Part shown: in pieces, positions 16,322-25,822 of the stretch
Position numbering within the stretch: position 1 is the first letter of the stretch
Layout of the letters: every line of letters starts with the position of its first letter
DNA from: Chloroflexota bacterium
GTDB taxonomy: Bacteria > Chloroflexota > Limnocylindria > Limnocylindrales > CSP1-4
Direction: 5' to 3'
Assembly: GCA_021786265.1 (NCBI GenBank)
Contig: JAJYNP010000273.1
Location: forward strand, 1 to 64,000
DNA length: 64,000 nucleotides
Notes under the pieces: generated by a model
Told to the model about the DNA's origin: nothing
Databases searched by the model: none
Seen by the model: only the letters and a program-made list of their open reading frames with translations
Translations under genes and position numbers: made by a program

Positions 16322-17070
16322 CCCTCACGCTGGCCGGCGGCCAGGTGGCCGCGCTGTTCCTCGTGCTGATGCGCACCACGGGCTTCGTTGTGGCGGCGCC
16401 GATCGTGGGGCACCGGGCCGTGCCGGCCGCCGTCAAGGCCGGCATCGCCGCCGCCTTCGCGATCCTGCTGGCCGGCCACGCCAGGATGGCGGCCGCCCCT
16501 CTCGCCGTCATCCTGGCCGCCCCCCTCGAGCTGCTGATCGGGCTCCTGCTGGGCTTCGCCCTGAGCCTCGGGCTGCAGGCCGTCGAGACCGTAGGCCGGT
16601 TGATCGCACTCCAGACGGGCCTCTCGCTCGGGGCGGCCATCTCCTCCGCGGAAGACGGCGGCGCGACCACCATCGACCCGCTCTTCACCGTCCTCGCGGG
16701 GCTGACGTTCCTCGCGTTGAACCTGCACGTGGCCATGGCGCAGCTGCTCGCGCAGTCCTTCGGTCCCTTCCCGCTGGGCGGGGGGATCGCCCCAGGGATG
16801 GGCCTCTTCATGGCACAACTCGGCGCGCTCGTACTCGAGCTGGCGATCCGCGTGGCCATGCCGCTGGCGCTGGCGCTCCTCCTCGTGCAGGCGGCGGTCT
16901 CGTTGCTGGCGCGCGCCATCCCCCAGATCAACGTATTCATCCTCGGGCTGCCCGTCACGTTGCTGGCCGGCCTGGTGGTGACCGCCGCGGCGCTGCCCTT
17001 CCTGGTCCAGGGCGCGGCCGCGATCTACGCCCTGCTCTTCCGGGCCGCATCCAGCGGGGCGTTGCCGTGA
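16318..17070 (+). CDS. fliR: Flagellar export gate protein FliR
   Basis: A 250 aa protein with about six membrane helices and FliR features: an early FLVLMRTTGFVVAAPIVGHR, the IGLLLGFALSLGLQAVETVG block and QAAVSLLARAIPQINVFILG near the C-terminus. It is a gate component with FliP and FliQ. It starts in the ATGA overlap with fliQ, and its stop overlaps the GTG of flhB. Confidence 0.94.
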   Translation: MTLTLAGGQVAALFLVLMRTTGFVVAAPIVGHRAVPAAVKAGIAAAFAILLAGHARMAAAPLAVILAAPLELLIGLLLGFALSLGLQAVETVGRLIALQTGLSLGAAISSAEDGGATTIDPLFTVLAGLTFLALNLHVAMAQLLAQSFGPFPLGGGIAPGMGLFMAQLGALVLELAIRVAMPLALALLLVQAAVSLLARAIPQINVFILGLPVTLLAGLVVTAAALPFLVQGAAAIYALLFRAASSGALP

Positions 17071-18260
17071 GCGAGCGGACGGAGCAGCCAACCGAACGGC
17101 GCCGCAGCGAGGCGCGCCGACGGGGGGAGGGCGTCGGGCGCAGCCATGAGCTGGCCATGGGCCTGACGCTCGGGATCGCCGTCCTGGGCGCGGCCGCGCT
17201 CCTGCCGGGAACCGGCCGCGCGCTGGCCAGCACCTTGCAGCAGGCGATCGAGCAGGCGGGCGCACGCTCCATCTCCTCTGGGCAGCTGACCGCAGCGCTC
17301 GGGCGCGGGTTGCTGCAGTGGGTGCGACTCGTGGGACCCCTGGCCCTGCTCGTGACGTTCGCCGGCGTGGCTGCCAACCTCGCGGGCGGCGGCCTGGTCT
17401 TCTCGCTGCACAGCATCCGCTTCGACGGCGGTCGCCTGAATCCAGCCCAGGGCTTGCGCCGCCTGGCGGATCGCCAGGCAATCCTGCGACTGGGCATCGC
17501 CCTGGCCAAGCTGGCAGTGCTCGCCGCGGTCGGCTGGCAGGTCGCCAGCACGAGCATCCCGCCGATGCTCGCCATGAGTGGAGCGGGGATCGGCCCCATT
17601 GGAGCCGTCGCCCTGGCGGCCGTCTACCGGCTCGGGCTGTCGATCACGGTGCTGATCGCCGGGGTGGCCGCGGTCGACTTCGTCGTGCAACGGCGTCGCG
17701 CCCTCGGGCAGCTGCGCATGACCAGGGACGAGCTGCGGCGCGAGATCCGCGAGGAGCAGGGGGACCCCTTCATCCGGGCCGCGCGGCGGCGCCGGGCGCG
17801 GCAGATCGCGTTCGCGCGCATGATGCAGGCGGTGCCGCGGGCGGACGTGGTCGTGACCAACCCGACCCACCTCGCCGTCGCCCTCAAGTACGACTCGCTC
17901 ACGATGCGCGCGCCGCGCATCGTGGCCAAAGGGCAGCGCCTGATGGCCGAACGGATCAAGACGATCGCGCGCGAGCACCACGTCCCGATCATGGAGGACC
18001 GGCCGCTCGCGCGGGCGCTGTTCGCTCGGCCGCTCGGCAGCGAGATCCCGGCGCACCTGTACCGGGCGGTGGCACGCCTGCTGGTGCTGGTGCAGCGCGC
18101 CCGCTTCGGCATGCGGCGCACGGCGGCCCAGCGTCCGGCCCGGCCGAACCCCGGGCCAGCGCGTACGTGGCCGGGGCCGACCGGCTCCGTGGCCGACGCC
18201 CGGCGCTCGCTGGGCATGGCCACGGCCGTGGCCTCTGATCCGGTGGGGGGCACCCGATGA
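17067..18260 (+). CDS. flhB: Flagellar export substrate-specificity switch FlhB
   Basis: A 397 aa protein starting at GTG 17067 (GTGA overlap with fliR). It begins SERTEQPTERRRSEARRRGE, has four membrane segments, and a cytoplasmic domain with VVTNPTHLAVALKY: the self-cleaving NPTH motif is intact (Asn265-Pro266). Cleavage switches export from rod/hook to filament substrates. The last ~45 residues are a basic Pro-rich tail beyond the usual end. It overlaps flhA by 4 bp. Confidence 0.95.
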   Translation: MSERTEQPTERRRSEARRRGEGVGRSHELAMGLTLGIAVLGAAALLPGTGRALASTLQQAIEQAGARSISSGQLTAALGRGLLQWVRLVGPLALLVTFAGVAANLAGGGLVFSLHSIRFDGGRLNPAQGLRRLADRQAILRLGIALAKLAVLAAVGWQVASTSIPPMLAMSGAGIGPIGAVALAAVYRLGLSITVLIAGVAAVDFVVQRRRALGQLRMTRDELRREIREEQGDPFIRAARRRRARQIAFARMMQAVPRADVVVTNPTHLAVALKYDSLTMRAPRIVAKGQRLMAERIKTIAREHHVPIMEDRPLARALFARPLGSEIPAHLYRAVARLLVLVQRARFGMRRTAAQRPARPNPGPARTWPGPTGSVADARRSLGMATAVASDPVGGTR

Positions 18261-20317
18261 GCGGCGTCACGGCACCGCGCACGGGCGTCCTGCAGCGCAG
18301 CGATGCCGTGCTTGCCGCGGCCGTGGTCGGGATCGTGGCGATGATGATCGTCCCGCTCCCGGCGCCGCTGTTGGACGTCCTGCTCATCACCAACATCACG
18401 TTCTCGCTGACGATCCTGCTCATCACCATGAACGTGCGCGAGCCCCTCGAGTTCAGCGGCTTCCCCTCGCTGCTCCTCGTGGCCACGCTGTTCCGGCTGG
18501 GCCTCAACGTCTCCGCGGCGCGCCTGGTGCTGCTCGACGCGAGTGCCGGCCAGGTGATCAACGCCTTCGGCAATGTCGCCGTGGGCGGCAACACCGTGGT
18601 CGGCATCGTGGTGTTCCTGATCCTCATCGTGATCCAGTACGTGGTGATCACCAACGGTGCAGGCCGCGTCAGTGAGGTCGCCGCTCGCTTCACGCTCGAC
18701 GCCATGCCCGGCAAGCAGATGAGCATCGACGCCGACCTGAACGCCGGCCTCATCACGGCCGACGAGGCGCGTGCCCGGCGCCGGGCGATCGAGCGCGAGG
18801 CCGACTTCTACGGCGCAATGGACGGGGCGTCGAAGTTCGTCAAGGGCGATGCGATCGCTGCCCTCGTCGTGATCGCCGTCAACATCGTCGGCGGGCTCAC
18901 CGTGGGCGTCCTCGAGAAAGGCATGGACGTCGGCCAGGCCATCTCCACCTACACGGTGCTGACCGTGGGCGATGGGCTGGTCAACGAGATCAGTGCGCTC
19001 CTCGTCTCCACGGCCACCGGCATCCTCGTGACGCGCACCGTCTCCGAGATAGGCATGGGGGCCGACCTCGCGGGGCAACTCCTGGCCCGGCCGCGCCTGC
19101 TCACCGTGGCCGGCACCATCCTGCTCGGGGTCGGACTGGTGCCCGGCTTCCCCACCGGGCTCTTCCTCCTCGGCGGCGGCACCATCGCGGGCGCCGGGCT
19201 CCTGCTCGCGCGCCGGGCGAGCGCCGCGGCCGCGGTGGCTGTGGCCGAGTCGGTGACCGTCGCGAAGCCGACCACGGCGAGCGAGACGCCCCTCGACGCG
19301 CTGCGCGTCGATACGATGGAGCTCGACGTCGGCTACGGGCTGCTCGGATTGGTCGAGTCGGTGGGTGGCGGCCTGGTCGAGCGCATCGGGCTGCTGCGGC
19401 GCCAGCTGGCCGCCGAACTTGGCCTCATCGTGCCCACCGTGCGGATCCGCGACGATCTGTCGCTGGCGCCCGAGGACTACGCCATCAAGCTGCGCGGCGC
19501 CGAGATCGCCACTGGCCTCGTCTACCCGTCGAAGTTGCTCTGCATGGATGCCGCGGGTGGCGAGCTGGCCCTCGACGGCATCCCGACCAGCGACCCGGTC
19601 TTCAGGCTCCCGGCAGTCTGGATCGATCCCGCCATCCGCGAGCGCGCCGACACCCTCGGCTACACGGTCATCGATCCGGCAAGCGTGGTGGCCACCCACC
19701 TCGCCGAGACGATCCGCCGGCACGCGCACGAGATCCTCGGCCGCCAGGAGACCCAGCAGCTGCTGGACGCGCTCAAGGAAGAGCAACCCGCCCTTGTCGA
19801 GGAGCTCGTGCCCGCGCTCCTCACGCTCGGCGACGTGCAGCGGGTGTTGCAGGGGTTGCTGCGGGAACGGGTCCCGATCCGCGACCTGCGCACGATCTGC
19901 GAGGCGCTCGCGGACGCGGCCCGCACCATCAAGGAGCCCCTGCTGCTGACCGAGGCCGCGAGGCACGCGCTGGCCCGCACGCTGTCGCAGCGCTACCGGC
20001 ACAGCGACGGCGCGATCCACGCAGTAGCCATCGCACCCGCGCTCGACACCCGGCTGGGCAACCAGCTGAGCCTGCAGCCGGCCCACGTCTCGCTCGACCT
20101 GCCGGGCGCCGAGGCGCGCCATCTCATCGAGGCGGTGCAGTCCGCGGTCAGCGGGCTGACCGCGGAGGGCCATCCGCCGATCCTGCTGTGCACGACACGC
20201 ATCCGCCTGGCGCTGCGGGGCCTGCTCGAGCGCGCCCTGCCGCAGCTTGCCGTCCTCTCGTACGAGGAGATCGTGCCGGGGATCGCCGTCCAGATGCACG
20301 CGCAGGTGGAGATCTGA
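18257..20317 (+). CDS. flhA: Flagellar export gate protein FlhA
   Basis: A 686 aa protein of normal length. The N-terminal half has about eight membrane helices, with the conserved FHIPEP-type region represented by GRVSEVAARFTLDAMPGKQM and DADLNAGLITADEARARR. The cytoplasmic C-terminal half forms the docking platform for chaperone-substrate complexes (LDVGYGLLGLV, LGLIVPTVRIRDDLSL, HEILGRQETQQLLDALKEE, YEEIVPGIAVQMHAQVEI). It starts in the ATGA overlap with flhB. Confidence 0.97.
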   Translation: MSGVTAPRTGVLQRSDAVLAAAVVGIVAMMIVPLPAPLLDVLLITNITFSLTILLITMNVREPLEFSGFPSLLLVATLFRLGLNVSAARLVLLDASAGQVINAFGNVAVGGNTVVGIVVFLILIVIQYVVITNGAGRVSEVAARFTLDAMPGKQMSIDADLNAGLITADEARARRRAIEREADFYGAMDGASKFVKGDAIAALVVIAVNIVGGLTVGVLEKGMDVGQAISTYTVLTVGDGLVNEISALLVSTATGILVTRTVSEIGMGADLAGQLLARPRLLTVAGTILLGVGLVPGFPTGLFLLGGGTIAGAGLLLARRASAAAAVAVAESVTVAKPTTASETPLDALRVDTMELDVGYGLLGLVESVGGGLVERIGLLRRQLAAELGLIVPTVRIRDDLSLAPEDYAIKLRGAEIATGLVYPSKLLCMDAAGGELALDGIPTSDPVFRLPAVWIDPAIRERADTLGYTVIDPASVVATHLAETIRRHAHEILGRQETQQLLDALKEEQPALVEELVPALLTLGDVQRVLQGLLRERVPIRDLRTICEALADAARTIKEPLLLTEAARHALARTLSQRYRHSDGAIHAVAIAPALDTRLGNQLSLQPAHVSLDLPGAEARHLIEAVQSAVSGLTAEGHPPILLCTTRIRLALRGLLERALPQLAVLSYEEIVPGIAVQMHAQVEI

Positions 20318-20320
20318 CCG

Positions 20321-20650
20321 ATGCCCACGTTGATCGCGCTCTGGTCCATGCGCCTGGCCATCGTGGCGGCCGCCGGCGTGGCGGCGGCCTCCTGCGCGGC
20401 CGGGAGCACCCCGCTCGACGCGATCGACCGCGGCCTCCTGGCGGCTGCCGTCTTCACCTTCGGCGGTCGCTGGCTCCTCGACCGGCTGGAGAGCCCCGAA
20501 GCGCGGCTCCTCCGGCTGCGGAGCGAACGGGCCGCGGCGCGCAATGGTGCACGGGGTCGTCGCGGCACACACGGCGATGCGGCGGCAGCTCCGGACACCG
20601 CGCGCGGCACGGTCCGCGCCGCAACGGGCGCGACGGAGGCCCGCGCATGA
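20321..20650 (+). CDS. Small membrane protein of unknown function
   Basis: A 109 aa protein 3 bp after flhA and 67 bp before the sigma factor gene. Two hydrophobic segments (LAIVAAAGVAAASCAAG and GLLAAAVFTFGGRWLLDRL) are followed by a basic, Ala/Arg-rich cytosolic tail of ~60 residues. I do not recognise a family. The position between flhA and fliA is where flhF and flhG often lie, but this is neither. Confidence 0.6.
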   Translation: MPTLIALWSMRLAIVAAAGVAAASCAAGSTPLDAIDRGLLAAAVFTFGGRWLLDRLESPEARLLRLRSERAAARNGARGRRGTHGDAAAAPDTARGTVRAATGATEARA

Positions 20651-20717
20651 ACGCACCCGCGACCAGGCCGACGGCAGGCCCGGCATGCACCACAGCTGAC
20701 ACGACGAAGGAGGTGAG

Positions 20718-21851
20718 GTGACCGTGGATGGCATGACCCGCAGGGACCACCGCGAGGCCACCCCAGGGGAGACCCCCCCTGCGGTCTCGGGCGGGGAAGC
20801 GCTGGAGGCCGCGAGAGTCGAGGAGTCGGCCGCGCCCCCCCGCGTGGCAACACCGGGCCCCGGCCGAGTCCCTCCGGGGGGCACTCCTCACCCGGGCGCC
20901 GGGGCCTCCGCGCCGGCCGCACCGGATGCACCGGACGCCGACGAGCGCCGGCGCCTCGTGGAACGGTACGCGCACCTGGTCAAGTACGTTGTCGGCCGCC
21001 TCGGCGTGGCCGTCCCCGGTGTCTTCGACCACGACGATGCGATGCAGGCCGGGGCCATCGGCCTGTTGCAGGCGATCGATGCATACCGATCGGACGGCGC
21101 GGCCTCGTTCGAGTCGTACGCGCTGCTGCGCATCCGGGGCTCGATCCTCGACGCGGTGCGCGCGATCGACTCTATCGGGCGCACCGGGCGCGAGGCGGCG
21201 CGCGCCATCGAGCGCGCCCTGAGCGACCTGTACGCCAGACTGGGCCGCACGCCCGACGAATGGGAGGTCGCGGAGCACCTGCATCTCTCGGTCGAGCGGT
21301 ACCAGGAGCAGCTCAAGGTGGCGTCCGTGGTAACCGTGTCGCTCGACGAGCAGGAGGATCGGGAGACCGTCGGCGAGGTGCCGACCCTGGCGGATACCGT
21401 CCCGGACCAGGCCGCGCCCGATCCGGTGGCCTGGCTGGAATCGCGCGAGACCCTGGCGCGCCTCAGCGCGGCCGTCGCCGAGCTCAGCCAGCGCCAGCAG
21501 ACGGTCCTCGCGCTCTACTACCAGGATGAGCTGACCTTGCGCGAGATCGGCGAAGTGCTCGGCGTCACCGAGTCGCGCATCTGCCAGATCCATGCCGAGG
21601 CGATCCTCGCTCTCCGTGGCCGGTTCGGCGGCAGCCTGACCACGCGTCCCGTCCGGCGGCCACGACGTGCGGGACGCCCGGGCGGGCGGGCGACCACGGC
21701 CGTCGGGCCGGCCGGCCCACGAACGGACCCGGCCGGAGCGACACGCCCGAGCGTCACCGAGCCAGCTGGCGCGACGGACGTGGCGTACCGGGCGCTCCGA
21801 CCAGCCGGTGCCCAGGTCCCGGCGTCGGCGATCCGGGGGTGGTGGGCATGA
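20718..21851 (+). CDS. fliA: FliA-type flagellar sigma factor (sigma-28 class)
   Basis: A 377 aa protein. After a Pro/Ala-rich N-terminus of ~75 residues come region 2 (DERRRLVERYAHLVKYVVGR, DHDDAMQAGAIGLLQAIDAY, FESYALLRIRGSILDAVRA), region 3 (ARAIERALSDLYARLGRTPD) and region 4 (LSQRQQTVLALYYQDELTLR, EIGEVLGVTESRICQIHAEA). This is the group-3 layout of FliA/WhiG/SigD. A Pro-rich C-terminal tail of ~75 residues is unusual. A full AAGGAGGTGA ribosome site lies at 20707-20716; GTG 20718 is close to it, and GTG 20724 in the same frame would be better spaced. It should transcribe the late genes, whose promoters are visible in this window, and be held by FlgM. Confidence 0.88.
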   Translation: MTVDGMTRRDHREATPGETPPAVSGGEALEAARVEESAAPPRVATPGPGRVPPGGTPHPGAGASAPAAPDAPDADERRRLVERYAHLVKYVVGRLGVAVPGVFDHDDAMQAGAIGLLQAIDAYRSDGAASFESYALLRIRGSILDAVRAIDSIGRTGREAARAIERALSDLYARLGRTPDEWEVAEHLHLSVERYQEQLKVASVVTVSLDEQEDRETVGEVPTLADTVPDQAAPDPVAWLESRETLARLSAAVAELSQRQQTVLALYYQDELTLREIGEVLGVTESRICQIHAEAILALRGRFGGSLTTRPVRRPRRAGRPGGRATTAVGPAGPRTDPAGATRPSVTEPAGATDVAYRALRPAGAQVPASAIRGWWA

Positions 21852-22561
21852 TCCGCGGCTACTACACGGCACTCTCGGGGATGATCGCGGCCGAGCAGCG
21901 CCAGGACGTCGTGACCGACCAGATCGCCAACATCGATACGCCAGGCTACGCGGGGCAGGCGCTCGGCGAAGTCGATCTCGGCATCACGGTGGCGGCCTCG
22001 ACGGGGGGCGTGCTGGGTCGACTCGGAACCGCCACCGCGGCCAGCGGCCTCAGCATCGACGGCACGCCGGGCCCGATCCAGGAGACCGGCAACCCCACCG
22101 ACCTCGCCATCGGGGGCAACGGGCTGTTCGCGGTGCGGGCACCGCAGGGCACGGCCTACACGCGCGCCGGCACGTTCCACCTCGACGAGGCCGGGCGCCT
22201 GGTCACCGAGCAGGGCTACCCGGTCCTCGACGCGGCGGGCCGCGACATCGTGGTGAGCGGTCCCTTCAGCGTCAGCCCCGACGGCACGGTGGCGGGCACC
22301 GGCCAGCGGCTCGCCATCGCGGCCTTCCCGACGAGGGGCCTGGTCCGCCTGGGCGACACGCTGTACGCCTCCGCGGCTCCGCTGCCGGCGGCTACCGGCG
22401 TCACGGTGCAGCAGGGCGCGCTGGAGGCAAGCAACGTGGACCTGAGCAGCGCCCTCACGACGTTGCTGGAGCTGCAGCGACAGTTCAGCCTGAACGCGGA
22501 GGCGTTCTCGGTGCAGTCGGATACGCTCACGCAGCTCGGCGATCTGGGACGCCTGAAGTGA
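21848..22561 (+). CDS. flgG: Flagellar rod protein, FlgF/FlgG family
   Basis: A 237 aa protein starting at ATG 21848 in the ATGA overlap with the sigma gene. N-terminal rod-type motif MIRGYYTALSGMIAAEQRQD with DQIANIDTPGYAG; central DLAIGGNGLFAV and YTRAGTFHLDEAGRLV; C-terminal QGALEASNVDLSSALTTLLE. It is the only FlgF/FlgG-type protein in the window, where most systems have two (FlgF and FlgG, or FlhO and FlhP). The symbol is therefore tentative. A sigma-28-like promoter begins 40 bp after its stop. Confidence 0.85.
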   Translation: MIRGYYTALSGMIAAEQRQDVVTDQIANIDTPGYAGQALGEVDLGITVAASTGGVLGRLGTATAASGLSIDGTPGPIQETGNPTDLAIGGNGLFAVRAPQGTAYTRAGTFHLDEAGRLVTEQGYPVLDAAGRDIVVSGPFSVSPDGTVAGTGQRLAIAAFPTRGLVRLGDTLYASAAPLPAATGVTVQQGALEASNVDLSSALTTLLELQRQFSLNAEAFSVQSDTLTQLGDLGRLK

Positions 22562-22601
22562 TGCGCGCACGCCCCGCCGCGGCGGTACAGGCGCCCGCCT
22601 C

Positions 22602-22629
22602 TCAAGTGGGCGGACCCGACCGCCGATTG
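22602..22629 (+). promoter_or_regulatory. Sigma-28-like promoter of the flgM operon
   Basis: TCAAGTGG (22602-22609), a 12-nt spacer, then GCCGATTG (22622-22629). This matches the known sigma-28 pattern (TAAA/TCAAG-type -35 and GCCGATAA -10). It lies 26 bp before the flgM start and would drive flgM-flgN-flgK-flgL-fliW-csrA. Confidence 0.7.
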
Positions 22630-22655
22630 CTCTCCTGAGGCTGTAGGAGAAGGCC

Positions 22656-22955
22656 ATGAAGATCGACCCCCAGTCCACGATCCAGGCGATTCCGCTGCCG
22701 CGCACGCACGCGGAGCGGCAGGGAAGCTCGGCGACGGAGGAGACGCAGGCCGGGGCGGCGCCCAGGGCCGGGGCCGCGGCAACCGTGGAGGTATCGGCGC
22801 GCGCACGGGAGCTGCACGCAGCCGTAGCCGCAGCCGAACAGGCCCCCGACGTGCGTACGGAGCGCGTGGCGGACGCACGACAGCGGCTGGCCGACGGTCG
22901 CTACCAGATCGACCCCGAGCAGATCGCCAGCCGGCTCCTCGACCGGCGGGCCTGA
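22656..22955 (+). CDS. flgM: Anti-sigma-28 factor FlgM
   Basis: A 99 aa protein. The first half is disordered-looking. The second half has the FlgM pattern: VSARARELHAAVAAAEQAPD, then VRTERVADARQRLADGRYQI and DPEQIASRLLD. It should bind and inhibit the FliA-type sigma factor until the hook-basal body is complete, then be exported. AGGAGAAGG precedes the ATG. Being downstream of a sigma-28-like promoter gives negative feedback. Confidence 0.92.
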   Translation: MKIDPQSTIQAIPLPRTHAERQGSSATEETQAGAAPRAGAAATVEVSARARELHAAVAAAEQAPDVRTERVADARQRLADGRYQIDPEQIASRLLDRRA

Positions 22956-22956
22956 G

Positions 22957-23469
22957 ATGGCCACCCCTCGGCCCACGATCGGCGCACCCCACCGGGACGC
23001 CGCACGATCCCAGGCTCGGTCGGTTGGGCAGCTCGACCCACCGACCAGACGACCGGGTACCGCTGCCCGCCCGGATGCCGGCAGCGCCGTCATGGGTGTC
23101 CTCGCCGGGTTGTTGCAGGAGGAGCGCGCACTGCGCGTCGCGGTCATTCACCACGACCGCGACGCCCTGACGGTGTCGATCGAGCGCTCCGAGACACTCC
23201 TCGGGCAGCTCGAGACCCTGCTGCCCCACACGACGCAGGCGTTGGCGGACGGCATGCTGGGACGCGCGGAGGCGGCGCGCATCGTCCGACTCCGGGACCA
23301 GCTCCGCGCCACCGCACGCCAGAACGCGCTCCTCATCGAGCGCGCATGGCGTTTCGACGCGGCCGCCGTGCGCCTGCTCGCCCGCGTCGCACAAGGCGCG
23401 GGTGAGGCCGGGGCGCCGGGCGGGTACGCACCGGCCCCCGCGCCCCCGTACCTGGATCGACGGGCCTGA
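22957..23469 (+). CDS. flgN: Flagellar chaperone FlgN
   Basis: A 170 aa mostly helical protein with the FlgN pattern: LAGLLQEERALRVAVIHHD near residue 50 and a long helix through ERSETLLGQLETLLPHTTQA and IVRLRDQLRATARQNALLIE. FlgN carries the hook-filament junction proteins FlgK and FlgL, encoded immediately downstream. Both ends carry low-complexity extensions. It is 1 bp after flgM and 2 bp before flgK. Confidence 0.85.
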   Translation: MATPRPTIGAPHRDAARSQARSVGQLDPPTRRPGTAARPDAGSAVMGVLAGLLQEERALRVAVIHHDRDALTVSIERSETLLGQLETLLPHTTQALADGMLGRAEAARIVRLRDQLRATARQNALLIERAWRFDAAAVRLLARVAQGAGEAGAPGGYAPAPAPPYLDRRA

Positions 23470-23471
23470 CC

Positions 23472-24902
23472 ATGACCTCCACCTTCGCGGGCCTCAACAT
23501 CGGCCTCAGCGCCCTGGTCGCCAACCAGGCGGGGATGGATGTCACCGCGCAGAACACCGCGAACGCCAACACGGACGGCTACTCGCGCCAGCGCGTCGAG
23601 CTGGTCGCGTCCACCCCCTACCCGGTGCCCGCCTTCAACCGCAGTGGCCAGGCGGGACAGATGGGCACCGGCGTCACGGTGGCCGCGATTCAGCGCGTGC
23701 GCGACGCGTTCGTGGACGAGCAGTTCCGCCAGGAGAACAGCGTGCTCGGGCAATGGACCGCGCGCCAGAACGAACTGTCACAGGTCGAGACGATCTTCCC
23801 CGAACCGAGCAGTTCCGGGATCGGCAATGCGCTCAGCCAGTTCTGGGCGGCCTGGCAGGACCTGACAGCCTCGCCGACGTCGACGGCCGCCATGGCGACC
23901 GTGGTCGAGCAGGGGCAGAACCTGGCGGCCGCGCTGAACAGCGCATCCACCCAGCTGACCAACGTGGTCAGTGGGATCGACTACCAGGTCACCCAGCAGG
24001 TCCAGCAGGTCGACACTCTGGCCAGCCAGGTCGCCTCGCTCAACCAGCAGATCCAGGCCGTGACCGTCAGCGGCCAGAACGCCAACGACCTGGAGGACCA
24101 GCGCGATCTCGCGCTCGATCAGCTCAGCGCGATCGTGCCGATCGCCGTCCAGCCGCAACAGGACGGCACGGTCACGGTGGCGATCGGCGGTGTGGCGCTG
24201 GTGAGCGGGGCGACCGCGCAGGCGATGACGACGACGCCGAACGCCAGCGGGCACCCGGTTCCGACGTGGCAGGCGACCGGCGCGCCGGTGGCGAGCGGCG
24301 ACCAGGGCAGCCTGGGCGCACTCCTCTCGCTGCGCGATACGACGGTGCCGGCGTACCAGGCTCAGGTCGACGCCCTGGCCAGCGGAGTGGCCACCGCAGT
24401 GAACGCTGCGTACGAAGGTTCCGGCGGGAGCACCCCGTTCTTCACGGACGGCACCGCTGCGACCGGCATGCCGGCGGACGTGACTGCGGCGAACATCGCC
24501 GTCAACTCCACGCTCGTCGGCGACCCGACACAGGTCTCCACGCTCTCAGGAGCGGCCACCACCGCACCCTTCGCTCAAATCGCGGGGGCCGTCGCCGATC
24601 TGCAGCAGGCCCAGCTGTCGTTCCCCGGCGGCGCCCAGCAGACCGCCACCGACTTCTACGCCAGCCTGGTGGGGCAGATCGGCAGCGATTCACAGCAGGC
24701 CAGCACGATGCAGAGCAACCAGAACCTGATCGTGCAGCACCTCACCAACCAGCGCCAATCGGAGAGCGGCGTCTCGCTGGACGAAGAGGCAACCAACATG
24801 ATCCTCTTCCAGCGCGGCTACGACGCGGCCTCGCGCGTGATCACGGTGATGGACCAGATGCTCGACCAGCTCATCAACCATACCGGCGTGGTCGGGCTGT
24901 AG
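23472..24902 (+). CDS. flgK: Hook-filament junction protein FlgK
   Basis: A 476 aa protein. N-terminus FAGLNIGLSALVANQAGMDV with TAQNTANANTDGYSRQRVEL, and C-terminus GVSLDEEATNMILFQRGYDA with VITVMDQMLDQLINHTG, both diagnostic of FlgK. The middle holds the variable HAP1 region. Exported through the flagellar gate with FlgN. flgL follows after 11 bp. Confidence 0.95.
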   Translation: MTSTFAGLNIGLSALVANQAGMDVTAQNTANANTDGYSRQRVELVASTPYPVPAFNRSGQAGQMGTGVTVAAIQRVRDAFVDEQFRQENSVLGQWTARQNELSQVETIFPEPSSSGIGNALSQFWAAWQDLTASPTSTAAMATVVEQGQNLAAALNSASTQLTNVVSGIDYQVTQQVQQVDTLASQVASLNQQIQAVTVSGQNANDLEDQRDLALDQLSAIVPIAVQPQQDGTVTVAIGGVALVSGATAQAMTTTPNASGHPVPTWQATGAPVASGDQGSLGALLSLRDTTVPAYQAQVDALASGVATAVNAAYEGSGGSTPFFTDGTAATGMPADVTAANIAVNSTLVGDPTQVSTLSGAATTAPFAQIAGAVADLQQAQLSFPGGAQQTATDFYASLVGQIGSDSQQASTMQSNQNLIVQHLTNQRQSESGVSLDEEATNMILFQRGYDAASRVITVMDQMLDQLINHTGVVGL

Positions 24903-24913
24903 GAGGCGTCGCC

Positions 24914-25822
24914 ATGCGCATCACCGATCGCATGATCGCCCAGAGCGCCCTGCTCAACACCGAGGCCAATCTGCAGGCCATGTCGGTCACGCAGGACCAG
25001 ATCGGCTCCGGCAAGCAGCTGCTGAAGCCGTCCGACGATCCCACCGCGGTGGTCTCCTCGATCCAGACCAGCGACGCGCTGGCACAGATCAACCAGTACC
25101 TGCGCAACATCGACGTGGCGACCAATCTCACCTCTGCGGCCGACTCCGCGCTATCCGACGCCGGCACCGTCATGCAGCGCGCCAACGAGCTGGCCATCGA
25201 AGCCGCCAACGGGACACTCACCGCGTCCGATCGGCAGGCCGTCGAGACCGAAGTCGACCAGCTCACGGCGCAACTCGTCGCCGACGCCAATACCAGGACG
25301 GGCGACACATACCTGTTCTCCGGCACCGGCAGCGTGGCACCCTACGCGTACACGCCGGCGGCACAGAGCGGCGGGGCCTGGGCCGCTGCGGGCCTGGTCG
25401 GCGCCTACCAGGGCGACTCGAACCCGGTCTGGGCGCGGATCTCCCCCGGTGTCGCGGTCCAGATCAACGTCACGGGGGACGCCGTGTCCTTCGGCCCCGC
25501 GCTGAAGGCGCTGACGGAGCTGCAGAGCGACCTCGTAGCCGGCAACGCCCCCTCCGGCGCCACCCTGCAGGACATCCAGTCGGGCCTCAACCAGCTCACG
25601 TTTGCCCGCGCCAGGGTCGGCGCGGCAGCGAACCGGCTGCAACAGACCCAGACCAACCTGCAGAACCAGCAGACGGCGGTGACGCAGCTCCTGTCGAGCC
25701 TCGATGACGTGGACATGGCGGCCGCCATCAGCCAGCTCCAGCAACAGCAGCTGACCTACAACGCCGCCCTCCAGGTCACCGGGAAGATCCTGCAGACGAG
25801 CCTGATCGATGTTCTCAAGTGA
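24914..25822 (+). CDS. flgL: Hook-filament junction protein FlgL
   Basis: A 302 aa flagellin-like protein starting at ATG 24914 after TAGGAGG. N-terminus MRITDRMIAQSALLNTEANL, QIGSGKQLLKPSDDPTAV; C-terminus FARARVGAAANRLQQTQTNL and AAISQLQQQQLTYNAALQVT. It sits between FlgK and the filament. The frame is open back to 23402 through flgK, but the FlgL start is unambiguous. Its last 14 bp overlap fliW. Confidence 0.95.
   Translation: MRITDRMIAQSALLNTEANLQAMSVTQDQIGSGKQLLKPSDDPTAVVSSIQTSDALAQINQYLRNIDVATNLTSAADSALSDAGTVMQRANELAIEAANGTLTASDRQAVETEVDQLTAQLVADANTRTGDTYLFSGTGSVAPYAYTPAAQSGGAWAAAGLVGAYQGDSNPVWARISPGVAVQINVTGDAVSFGPALKALTELQSDLVAGNAPSGATLQDIQSGLNQLTFARARVGAAANRLQQTQTNLQNQQTAVTQLLSSLDDVDMAAAISQLQQQQLTYNAALQVTGKILQTSLIDVLK

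Noticed and set aside
17624..20884. A 1086-codon minus-strand open frame opposite flhB-flhA
   Set aside because: Same reason: full overlap with unambiguous genes and shadow-type composition.
25814..25822. TCAAGTGA at the end of flgL as another sigma-28-like -35 box
   Set aside because: No GCCGA-type box follows at 11-12 nt.
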